In this document: piece after piece, positions 1-13,100 of the stretch
How positions within the stretch are numbered: position 1 is the first letter of the stretch
How the letters are laid out: each line of letters starts with the position of its first letter
Assembly (NCBI RefSeq): GCF_905220365.1
Contig: NC_061124.1
Location: 6,078,501-6,142,500, forward strand
DNA length: 64,000 bases
Direction: 5' to 3'
From: Vanessa cardui
Taxonomy: Eukaryota; Arthropoda; Insecta; Lepidoptera; Nymphalidae
Position numbers and translations under genes: made by a program
Notes under the pieces: generated by a model
The model's input: only the letters and a program-made list of their open reading frames with translations
What the model was told of the DNA's origin: nothing
Database searches by the model: none

Positions 1-1033
1 AACGTTATAATTCAAAATTAAATAACGCATTATTGAATTTAAAAAAAATCACCTTTTCTAGGTTCATATAAAATAGAACATCTTATTATTTATTAACATT
101 TTCATAAAATACTAAATTAATATAATATATAGATATGTGATGTAATATATTTAATAAGAAAATTAAGGAAGTCATTATAACATTCTTATGAATATTGGTT
201 TACTAAAGCTGTGTTATCATGAACGTTTTATGTGTAACACACGTGGCTTTATAATATAGTACGATTAATTTGTTATCAGCGACACATAATATATAAACAC
301 CGGAGGTTCAGCGATGATTGTTTGTAAAGTGATCACTTATTTTGCTTAATCATTATCTTATAAGCACATTGCTTGTTGTGCTTAGTAATACTTTCATTTA
401 TATGTTTATTTCATTATAAGTATTTATAGAACCGAGAGATATAATCGACACTGAGATAGAATCAATATTCCTTTTTAGCCGACTTCAAAAAGGAGGAGGT
501 TATCAATACGTCAGTGTTTTTTTTTTTGTAATTGACACTGGCTCCAAATATAACAATAATTGCAATTATATTATATAATCGCAAATCGACCTTTAATTAG
601 TCTAATATTTTTAATTTTACTTCAAAGATATTTTGAATACGTAATTATTTTTTTTACTTTTTAGTGTATATTAACTTGTTTTGAAGTCGCTTTTCTTTAT
701 CTTAAAATTTTTATTTATAAATAATATTATTCAATTATTATTTTTCTATTATCAAAAGTTGTACGAATATTTTAAATTATTATTGATTACTGTTTTTTAA
801 TTAAAAAAATAAGTGGTTTATTTTTTTTTATAATCTATGATTAGATTAGTTATTAAATGAAAGTACACAATAATTTTAAGCTCACGTGTGATAATCAACT
901 AATAGTATCACGAAAGCGTAAACCTGCATTAGAAAATATAGTTAAAGCTGCACTTATCCGTAAGTACTGCCTTAATAATTCATGAAACTAACAGTATATT
1001 ATATCGTAGAGAACAGACGTAGAAAGTACTTAC
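1..1033. other. intronic DNA downstream of sick exon 16
   Basis: This AT-rich stretch has no exon I can support. A short tract at 474-530 (GCCGACTTCAAAAAGGAGG followed by a T run) resembles a repeat end common in lepidopteran genomes. The rest shows only A/T runs. Confidence 0.5.
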
Positions 1034-1108
1034 ATTAGTTGTCAGCTGGGTCGTCAGCGTGTGTACCTTTTCCTTAGCGTCCGCCAACTCTCGTCTCAAC
1101 TTTCGAAC
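1034..1108 (-). CDS. sick: sick coding exon 16 (residues 1151-1175), coiled-coil start
   Basis: The acceptor is GGCATAG and the donor is GTAAGT; both ends are phase 0. It encodes VRKLRRELADAKEKVHTLTT and QLTTN. Heptad-like spacing of L, V and A with charged residues fits a coiled coil. No further exon is visible between 1033 and 1, so the gene continues outside the window. Confidence 0.92.
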
Positions 1109-4100
1109 CTATGCCAATGAATGTTGTAAACAAAATTATCATTTATGTAAAACACGCAAAATAAAACAATGAAATTAATTTAAGTTGTCTAGCTTATGAA
1201 CTTGACATAACTGTAATAGGTAAATTCTTAGTTGTAATATATATTAAAAAAATAACAAAAATGGAAAAAATAATATACCTACGTTATTATTGAAAAAAAA
1301 AAAATTGTTTAATATTGTTTTTCTGATGGTACCAAATTAGTCACATTGTTTTGTGTAGTAACAATCATACAAATTGTCAGTGACATGACATGAAGCCCCA
1401 AAACCTTTTATTCTGTGGCTTTAAACCAAACTGACTTAACATTTTATGACATTCTCCACTGATTGCAAAATAAGTAATTCAGCGACTCAGTTTGGACAAA
1501 TTCTTCAGCATATTGGCCTCAAATCAACAGTCACTATTGCGTGTTAATAAGGTTTGGCTATCGATATTTATGATAAAAAATACAATAGCGCCTGAATGTA
1601 GACTGACTTATGTATATTTGAAATGGTAACCTGTAACTAATATGGTTGAGTCCTTTTTTGAACTAACAATATTAAAGATTATTGTATATTTCTGTATATA
1701 TAGGTACTTATTTTATTTTATTGTAAAAAATAAATAAAAGATCTTTTATTATTCCTACTGGAGATTTTACATGGTGTGCTTTAAAAGCAGTGTAGAGTCA
1801 GGTAATTGTAAAAAGAAAGTCAAAGCTTGAATCATTCCAAGTAAATTCTGTTTTTTTTTGTTTTTATGGATTAGGTTGGCGGACGAGCATATGGGCCACT
1901 TGATGGTAAGTGGTCACCATCACCCATAGACAATGACGCTGTAAGAAAGATTAACTATTCCTTACATCGTCAATGTGCCACCAACCTTGGGAATTAAGAT
2001 GTTATGTCCCTTGTGCCTGTAGTTACACTGGCTCACTCACCCTTCAAACCGGAACACAACAATACTGAGTACTGTTATTTGGCGGTAGAATAACTGGTGA
2101 GTGGGTGGTACCTACCTAGACGGGCTTGCACAGAGCCCTACCACCAAGAATTATTCAATATTATTCAATATTGTTATCGACATTATATTGTATTAAAGAA
2201 CGCACTTTTGTTTGGAACACGTATTCCACGCGTAACAAGGGCGGATTATAACTTACACAAAAAAGTAAAACGAATAATTTACCTCATGCGCTTGTCTCTC
2301 ATCTGAGCCAGCGCCCGCAGCGAGGGATGACGCTGTTGACACCAAAGAGGCGGTCGAACCGTGCACTGAAAATAAAACATTGCTATATTTTGTGAAAATT
2401 TACACTTTTTAATAAAAAAGTAATATTACTATGAATAACTTTGCTGTGAATGCAAATGAACGTGAACCCCAGACAGCATCAATGTAGTTCGTATAAAGCG
2501 TACGTTACATGAACATAATAAATATATTGACATATTTATTACAAAGTATAAAAGTATTGGCTGTTTTGCATTAGAATAACTTATAGTAATTATTCTGGAT
2601 GCATTAATGCATTTCTTATAGCAAGAGGCTACTTAAGACTGTTTACGCTCTTTGGAAATATCATGTATCTGCATCTGTCTGTATCATCTACATATATATG
2701 TATTTGATACATTCAAATAAGAAATAGATTAAAATAATCAGTGATTATGACTGACCTTCGTCATTTTTCTTGGGATAGTGGTGCGAGTGTCGTGGGGTGT
2801 GCATCACGTTGCCGGGCTGGTGGGTCGGGCTCAGAGCTGACCGCGGAGATGGTGAAGGCGGTTCGGAGACCCCGTAGTTTAGACCTAGGAACATAAAGGA
2901 CATTATTACTACTCATTATTCTAAACTGTTCTAAAATAGTCAATTTCTTTTAATATATGAAAAGCAGATGCAGCTAATAAAATCGATAGTGTTTCACAAA
3001 ATCTAGACGAGTATTGGATAAAAAATTACAGTCAGAATTGATATAGGCTTTTATCTCTACTCCTGTGACGGAGAGAGCTAGGAGCTAAATCTACCAGGAG
3101 CTTTATTTAGAATTAATTAATATATATGCACAACAATGCATTTTTTTTCCTTCACAAACCTTGATTCATCATCAGATAAATTATGAATACAAATGAAGAA
3201 AGATTAAACACAACAGTGCTTGTCTGGATTTAAATTTCTTTATGTTCACATTTCATTTGACAACATATGTTAGAGCACCGACATTCTAAATCCTACGCTA
3301 TGCGTGTATAGCTACGCGGATTGTATATAAAATAAAAGAATGAAATTAAATTAATTGGAACGTAAAAACGCATTATATAGCTGACCTTTTCACCAAATTG
3401 TTAAGATTCAGTGTTTTATCTTTTTTTTATTATCTGTACTTATTTTAAGTCTGTTTCGCGAATGAAATTCATCCTCATTTTTAAGTTCTTTATAATAAAA
3501 CGTATTAAGTGACGGTAAGCGGATAGATAGATATCTATCTAAAACAATGTTCAACCTTGTCCTCCTGGTCCATACTGCACTGGCAAACAATAGTACGGTT
3601 CGTAATCACTCTCTGATGACCTTTGCAGCATTGACGGGTACAGCTTTTCTGATTTTGTTGACCTGCAATGATACTTACAATTAATTATCTCATACAAAAA
3701 GTTTCATATTAATTTGCATAGGTTATGTACATGATTATACTTCTAAAGTCGAGGTTGATGAAGTAGATTATGATTTTATTTAAATGATATATTTTATACA
3801 GAAAATAGATATTCAGGGAAATAATATTTATATTTTTTAATATAGAAATAATAACTCAGTGAGGCATAAATCTGACATGACAAATACAATAATTTCTTTA
3901 AATGTTTACTATTTCGATCACATGTTTAAGTAGAAAATATATCAACTAAATTTAATTAACCACACTAGAAGACGACAAAAGCTTAAATAAGTACCTGAGA
4001 TGACGTAGAAAAATTATAAAAAGTGTGGACGTTTGCAAATTAAAGACACGAAAACAGCCCGTAAAGAATAACCACAAACAAACAATATTTATGACGCTAA

Positions 4101-7100
4101 ATGATTTAATTTGATAGTGAAATTGAAAACAAAAGATGATTCTTGTGTTACGACATAAATAAATGATCAATAACAGCGAAATTAAAATTAATAGCGTTTG
4201 ATATTTGTACGGCCTTAACAATTCATAAGATTATTATTTAAATGTAAGCCGTGCCATGTTCGAACATGCAATTGTTATATTGTAAATGAAGCGTGCCACC
4301 TTGAAGCCAAACATAAACATTTTTCATCCTTGTGGCATACCTTGGAAACGTCCTATCTCTGAGGTAGCTAAAAACCAATCAACAATCAATATTATACAGT
4401 GTTATAATTTATGATTAATATTCTATTTACGTATATAATACATGATATGGTAAGGAAGAGCATTGAAGCACAGTGACAGTAAAATTTACATAGATAGGTT
4501 AAGGGATTGATTCAATGATGAAATGATGAAACGATTGGCGTAACTGTGTAACGGTTAAAAACTCGAAACCCCAAATAGTAGGTTGAACCAATTCTGCTCG
4601 AAAAAATATTCGAATATTTTATACAGAGACCATTGGAAATCAGGCCCAGCTACGCCATCGTACCTAATGACCGTAACCGTTCGTCGACCCACCTAATACT
4701 GTTGCTCCTGTTGAGCCGGGAGCTCTGCGCGTCGCGATGCATGATGAGCTTATTGTGTGTGAGTGAGCTGCGGTGGTGTGAGTTAGGGGAGGAGGTGTGG
4801 TTGTGCGCGTGCGCCGACTGCAGCGACGTGAGCGACTCCAGCGACTCGCCCTCGGACAGGCGCCCGCTCGCCGAGTAAGTGTTGCTGAAATGGGGAAACG
4901 AAATGAAGGCTCATGCACGCTCGCGACTGGCCGGGGGATGCGTAAGCATGATCGTGAAACACTCCGGGTTATATACACGGAATGCACAAAATATATACAT
5001 ATATGGTCGAGGAATGAATGATTGACGATGCTTATTTAAACGTGATATAGTTTACATTTAATGTGGATTATATTCCGAAACAACACACACATTCAAAGGG
5101 TTTGTAGTAATTACCTGTGTCGTAACCACGGCGCGTAGGGTATTCCGTAATCCGATTTGACTTCGGAATACGTTTGTGTGTCTGAGAGACTTCCATCGCT
5201 GATCTTCATCCCGCCTCTAGGCGTTGCCCTGAAACAAGGATCGTTGTACCGAAACCTGCGACCACTACGAGATTCGATCGAAAACTGTCACGAATATTCC
5301 CACGGGCCTTTGCTATCGATATAAATAGATATCAGCCGATAAGAACTGTTTGCAATCATGTCTCGAATGTTATACAATGTTTGATATGAAAATGTAAATA
5401 AATAAGAGTATACACTAAAAAAAAGGCTAGTGATATGAGTTTGATAATAATTTCATAAAATATTTATACTTAGTTTTGTAAGGCATTCTTGAAATATAGA
5501 ATCGGTAATACAAAAACAACAATTAAAACATCGTATCGAGCTTTACGATTTAAAACGCCGCACTATACTGCACATTTGTAACATCAACAAAACGAGTATC
5601 TTTTAAATTAAACTTCAAACAGGCACGGACTTGAATGACAATTATTTTTAATTAATTATTATAAGTTTAATTTTTACATCTTTTAATTGCACATAGTCCT
5701 GGCAACTAATATAAAACCGAACCGGTCCTGCGATTACTACTTTTTAAAAGTACTAACTGCTAAAAATTGTTTGGTAATAATTAGAAAACTTTTTGAACTG
5801 TATAAGTACATAAAGTAGAAATTAATGCACAAAAAAATTATAGCAGCAATAAATCTTAAATAATAAACTTTTAATACGGCCCTGACAATTATAAGCATTG
5901 TAACGTAAATAATATTTAAGAACAACATATCGCTTTCTCTTTCTAACTTCAATGAACTAATAAAACATTATGAGTTTGGCTAAGTACATTAATTGGTCAT
6001 GTCTAGCAATTGTTATATCTGCACCGTTGATATCAGCTGGTGAGATGATGTCATTCAAAACAAATGGATGTAAACTAAATTAAAAGATCACGTTTTAATA
6101 ACGAAGATCATCTCTATAGAACAAGCCAATTTAATTTTAGACGATTAACATTTATTTGCGCGCGGAAGGCCGACTTCTAAGCAGACGGCTACTTCCTTTC
6201 ACGGGCCTTTTTTTGATACTTCGTTGATGTAGTAACAAGAAAATTATATTTGTTTTCTTTTATTGTAAATTACTAGTTGTCGCCCGCGGCTTCGCTTGCG
6301 ATTTAGGGAAGGTCGTCAATGTTTAAAAAAGAAGCCCATTTTTATCCTTGGATTACAAACTTCTAAAACTCAAATGAAAGAGCAACAGATACACAAATAA
6401 CGATACATTTGTACTTATAACATTAGTATATACATTTTTTCAACCGTATTTGCTAAATATTTTTATAATGAATGGCTTCGAATTAGTCGTTACACAAGAA
6501 AAACATAATTATTATTAATATTAGTTGCATAATGCCACTGCAATCTTAAACTGAAGTCACACATGCTATATGGATGTGATGTGTCCCTATATGGTACGTA
6601 CCTGTGGTGATGAAATAAGGCAGCGAACTCGTGTGTCCCAGGCTTCGGTAGTGACTGCGATCCGAGAAGTCTTTCCCGGACGGACGCGGACAGTTGCGCA
6701 GCCGCCGTTCCACCCAGGGAATATGATTTTGGTCCGATACCATTTTCTATAAAATATAAATAAATAAATAATATTATACTGTTTCGATAGGACTATCACT
6801 TTGTCAAGGTGGGTTAGTACTTTCTGATTATTCTACAGTACATCTGCAATCTATTTTACCGTTATTCGGTTTGTAGAATGATTAAGCCATTGCTAAAGAG
6901 ACATAAATGTATCAAACCTGTACCTATTGACTTCCAGGCAGGATATATTAATTTAAATAATTGTATTAACTAACATGACTGTATTTTTTTAAATGTTGAA
7001 AAAGAGTAACTACTGAGTTTCTTGCCGGTTCTTCTCGGTAGGTCTTCCGAACCGGTGGTAGCTTCACTTAATTGGTTAATGATTCAAAAGTGCTTGTAAA

Positions 7101-10100
7101 AGCCCACTTGAATAAAGTTTATTTTGATTTTGAAAGTTTTCATAAAGCATCATCGGTACAAGGTAGGATAATTTCCTATTTCGTTCACACTTTCTAAGAT
7201 AGTTTATATTTCCAGTTCATATTGTGTGAGTTATTATTGAAATTATAGGATGAATATTATATAATGTATACTCACTGTGTATTTGTAGGTCCTGAGTACA
7301 CGTTTGTGTTCCGCCCGATACTTTGACTTTTGTGCGTGGTACTGCAGATACTTGGGCGGTTCTTCCAACTAAAATCAATCAACAAAAGATTACTTTTTAC
7401 ATTAATTTTCAACAATAATGAATGTCCGTGAAAATATTTATGCAAAATATTTAATGTATTTTTTAATATAAAATGATTGCAATATTTTTAAAAATATCAA
7501 ATACTTAAACAATAAATAACGCCTTACAATTTCTATGAGCAAATATTTTCATTCATAAATCATTGCTAAGAATTTTTTTCTTGTATGCTCCATACATCAT
7601 TCTCAAATCTCCTTTTAGGGAATGGTCGTCAGGTGTTAGACAAGAAAGTAGTCTACATTTAATTCAACAAGCAACACATGAACAGACAGACAGAGTTACT
7701 GACGCATTTATAATACCAGTATTAATGTCATTGTCGTATATAATACTAATTTATGAAGTCGTGTTCTAACCATGCCCATGTTGTGGTGGTCCATTGGGCG
7801 GAGGTGGCGGCGGTTGCGATCCGTTTTGTCTCTTCACGTAACCAAAGTTCTGTGGCACTTTAGCTTTACTAGACGAACAGCTGCTTCCATTTCCACCACT
7901 AGAGACGCTAGACGGACGCGATGATGGCCCGCTGGGTGACTGCAGCTAATGAGGAAATGACAAATTATATGATTTATCTAAAAAATAATTGGATCTATTT
8001 AAATGTAAATTTTAGTGTTTATAAATAGTTATGGAGTACTGGGCGGTAGGATTTTGTACTATTACCTATGTCCGTACCACCCAATCATTATATTTTCTAC
8101 CGCCAACCATCAATACTTGATGCCACTGAAAGCCAATGTAACTAGGCACAAGGGACATAACGAGTTAGTTCTCAAGATTGGCGGTGCAATGGCAATGTAA
8201 GAAATGGTTAATATCTCTAAAAGTGCCAACGCCTATGGCTGGTGTTGTTGGTTATGTTGGTGACCACATACTCGACGGCCCATTTTCCTCCACCATTTAT
8301 TCATCTCATTTTAAAAAGTATGAACTTTATAATAGCTTAAATTTTGTTAGAGATCTGTAATATTAGTATAAGTCGTCAGTTGGACGGAGGCAAATAATAT
8401 TTATAAACAAAAATGTCATAATTAAATAATAAGGTTACACTATCGAGGTCAGTTTGTAATGTAACATCAGTATTATATAGTAAGGCGAACTAATATTAAC
8501 CGAGCTATGTTTATGTTCGTACCTGGGAGCTTCCACCTCGCGGAGCGTGTTGATTTGATGAGTTCGACGCTGGGTACTGAAATATGAAATAAAAAGTAAA
8601 ATTTTAAGGTTTTTTATATATAACTATACGTGTTAATATACTTTTCAGAAGTGATTATAATATTCTGCACCAGATATTTCCGTGTACGCTTAAGGCTAGT
8701 ATTTATCGATGCTTCATAATACTTCAGGAACTCAACTCAACTTATAATCAAGAAATCTGCATATTTCGGATGCAAATTATTATTCACAAACTCGCAGTGA
8801 ATCAACATTGATTAGAGGCATGATCCCTACAGTATGAAACTTACAGCCTATTTACACAACATAGATAAGCTTGGAAGCTAGGTCAAATAATTATGATATT
8901 TCCGTACCTGTGGATGTGGAGCGATGCCGAGCTGTTGTGCAGCTGTGAGCTTTTCCCTTTTATGATGTTGTGGCGAATGGTGACCGGTACGACGCTCGCC
9001 CTTTCGCCCGTGTGAAGGGCTAGGAGGAGCGGGAGCTGGTTGATTCTGAAAGAAAATCAATCAATAAATAAACAAGACATGTAACCGTTGTTATCAATTT
9101 AATCTTCTGTTGATATTCTAGCTTCATATTTATATTCACCAGTTTTAAGAGTTTTATATAACTTCGTTTACTCTTTATCACGGTTTTAATTTTGTATTTT
9201 GCTGCCTTTACAAATCACTTCTTTAATAAGTACTAGTTAAGTGAAATTTACATGGCACGATTTTTCATACGAAATTCCGCGAACATTTCCCCGGCTTTCA
9301 ACTTGTTTATTAGAACGTTTAAATCGATAAATATATTCGCTCTTATACGTTGGATATTCATAATATTTCACACACCAGTGGCGGAGCTCCCACACCGGGT
9401 GAATCTGTGTATTTCTTCCACGTGGTGTCCTGTCTGGGGGCTGGTGGCTGCCTCTCCGTCTGCTGTCCGCAGTCTGCCTTGCTGCGCGTTCGGCCTACCA
9501 CTCGGTAAACGACGCCGCTACCGCCTTCCATACCTCTACGAACTCCACCACGTCTGTAATAAAATTATTTATTTTTTATTTTTAATATATTTCTACAAAT
9601 GGACATATAGGCGGTGTTAAATACTAAACACCAATTTACCAAACATTACGGTAAATAGTCACAAACTACTCAAAAGGAAAGGAGGTTTCGACCTAGTAAT
9701 GTGATTATAACAGGCTGCGTTACTTTACTTTTTATTCGGATAATATATGAAAACTGACTATAGTAAAACAATATTTTATACTCTTAAACAAAATACATTT
9801 ACTTGATTTATTATATAATAATTGTTTAAATTTAAATAATAAAAACTAAGCACATGTTTACGTCTACTACGTACGTACTACTATAATTGAACTAGTATCC
9901 ATTCTATCGTTATGGGAGTAGGTTTGGAGTTTAAACAACAAATTTACTTCAACGTTGAAGAACATATACGTATGGGACAGAATTTTATACGACACGTGCA
10001 TATTTGGCCATCGAGCACGAGATTAATTATAAACACCGATCAAGCATACGAAAACTGTAGTGCTGGCCCAGATTTTGAGCCTACAGTGTGAGCAACGATC

Positions 10101-13100
10101 CAAGAGTATGCCCAGTGGGCCATCTCGGCGTCAAATTAAGCGCTATTAGGGATGCAGCTCTTGCAGAGAGCCAGCCATTTAGATTCAAGATATTTTATTG
10201 ACATTTTATGATCATGATTACCAGTAGTTTTGTTATCTTCGAAGGGTTAGCTAACAAGATTATCAGGTGAATGATCAAAAAGAAATACTTTTACCTTTAT
10301 AGAAATCCATATACGAAAAAAGAATTGTTGGAACTTAGTGACTATCAACGCACTGCTTAAACTATAAGACAAAGAAACTTGAAATTTAAAAGCGAGAGCT
10401 TCGTTTCGTGTAGTGGAGAACTGGGAAAGGATTTTAATACAAACAAAAAAAAACTTTCTGATTCGAAAGCAGCTCGCTGAAATAATGTTTTAAAATATTG
10501 AAATTTTCTGGACTTTTTGCTAAATACTAAAACTTTTTGGAGAGCGGTAATTAACGGTTTTGACAGTTTTAAAATGATTTAAATTTGACATGCATTTTCA
10601 CATATATTGATTTATTATTTGTGTGTTAAAATATACACAAGTGTATATGATATTTTCTAATCAAGTTATTGTACCCTCAAAATATATTTGCTTATTTTTC
10701 TTTGATATAGGTTGGACGGACTAATAGACCGCTAATGACGATAAGTAGTCACCATATGCTTTGGTGCCGTAAGTAATGTCAATCATTCCTTACATCTCCA
10801 ATACGCCACTAATCTTGGGAAACTAAGTTATTATGTCCCTTGCATATAGTTACACTGGCTCTCTCATACTTCAAACCAGAACACAACAAAATAAAGTATT
10901 CCTGCTTGGCGTTAGAATATATGAGTGGGTGGTACCTCCCAGACGAGCATGCACAAAGCCATACCACTAAGTATACATCAGTAACGGGTCACCTTTCATT
11001 GTCTATCAATGCGAATGTTGTGATTCATCTTTTTAGGCCGATGTTTGATGAATAACCCTTACAGAAAGGGGCGCTGAACCCTTGCAAATGAGTCACAAAC
11101 AAAAACATTCGAATATACATCTAACAGCCCTTTTAAATACTTTTTTTAAAGAAATAAAAAAAAAACTATTGGAACACCTATCTATATTTATTAATCTAAT
11201 TTTGTGTATTGTTTTAAAAAAGTAAATTTTTTTATAAAAGTAAAATAAAAAAGAAGTTTCTATTTATTTATAGTTCATATGTAAAAAAATATGATAAGCT
11301 TTTCGTAAATAAAAATAAATGTTATATTCTAATAAGGTTAAAAAAGATACGTCTCACATACCTAATGTTTAATATTAATTATATATTTGTTTATAAAATA
11401 AAGTTTTAGGTCATAAAACGGTACACACTTTAAAATATGAATATTGAAATAATTAAAACATATCATAACAAAAGACACCATTTGCCTAACAATCATCTTG
11501 ATTTCAGCTCCAGATACACTAGAGGCACTTACGAGATTACTACGCACGTCTATTCAAGTGATGGATTAAATACCCGACTTCACTGATGTTCACTTTAGTA
11601 CACTTCTTTAGAGCACTGTTCTTTTTGAGACTTACCTTAATATTTTATGTAAGTACCTAGTATATGCTATAAAGGAAACAGTAACTCTTATTGTGTTCGC
11701 GCTTAAGTCTATTTTACGACAAATGACATTCCTTGTTTATTCTCAGGGTTTTGAAAAGTGTTTTGTTTGATGGAAGTGTTCTACAGGGTGCTTTAAGCCT
11801 GGGGCGGTAAAACAAAGGCAATTGATTTGGCTGATAGAGGGTGTTCCTACATGCAACATGTTGTGGCCTACTTTTAAACGAACGTTAATATACAGTGAAG
11901 CGCTCTCGAGTCTGTCTTAAAATATAGGCCAATCTGTAGGCAGCAAAACCTATCCTCCTGAATGTACTAACAACGAGAAAATGTAGCCTAGATTACGGAT
12001 TTGTTATTTTTAAGTGGCGCATACAAATATTATAATAGGTACGAAACACGTTTATTGATTAATTACTTTGAATCGTATTTAGATAACGTCACAGTAATTT
12101 CGTAAACAGTTAAAATTCTGGACTATGAATATTTTCCAAATAAAAATGAAATTCACAGACAGAAAGTCATGATATGATAAAATTATTTTAATTCCATAAT
12201 AATTAAAATTAAATATAACGAAATAAATTATTTCCAATTTAATTAAACTAATTAGTATTCCAAAATACAAAGAATGTTCATAATTAAATAACATTGCGGT
12301 TTATTCAGGGCGATCATCAATCACTCTTTATTGTACATCATTTGAGATCAATGGAGCTTTTATGCGAGGAATTAAGATCATTATTTTTACTGTAAAGGGG
12401 TCACCACTATTGGTACAGCGTTAAATGGAAATAATATTTCGAACTTTATTTAATGTTGATAAAAAACAAAATGTAATAATTACCAAATAATGAGAACATT
12501 AGTGCTGTTAAATTGAATGAAATAGATTTATATTAACAACAAAAGAAAATAAAGTAATAGTCTGTTAATGCCCACAGCTGGGCTAAAGCGCTTCTTTTGA
12601 AGGGTAAAGTAAGCTCGCTTCACCACGCTGCTCCAGAGCGGGTTGAATGTACATTTTCGCAAAGGATACGAATATACGTTTTTCATCCGAAAAATGCATT
12701 TTTCGATAGTTTTCTTCACCATTCAACAGGATAAAACCTATATTAAGTATATGGAAGCGAATGCACGCATGTGTTTGTTAGTTTGCACGATTATATAGCC
12801 CTAACATTGTATGATGTCTTATAAAATTTTAATATAATATTCAATTATATACCTACTTGTATTAAGAATCTATCTATTGTTGTATATAATCTAAATATTT
12901 AATATTCAATACAACTAAATACAGTTTATTTATATCTACAAACATAAGTAGCTAATTATTACATTTTTTAAAAAAGATTGAACTTTCCTTTTAAATGACT
13001 CAAGTTTCGCAAAACAAGAAAATAATCAACGTCAAATCATTCAACGGCTTAAGCATACTGAAGCCAAACATTTCTTGTAATCAAAAACTGGATATACCTT

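Noticed and set aside
4633..4987. Long frames on both strands at exon 12
   Set aside because: They are shadows in other frames. The spliced frame carries the NAV motif RLNRSNSIR.
9252..9620. 122-codon plus-strand frame
   Set aside because: It overlaps sick exon 5 on the opposite strand and is explained by the GC-rich exon.
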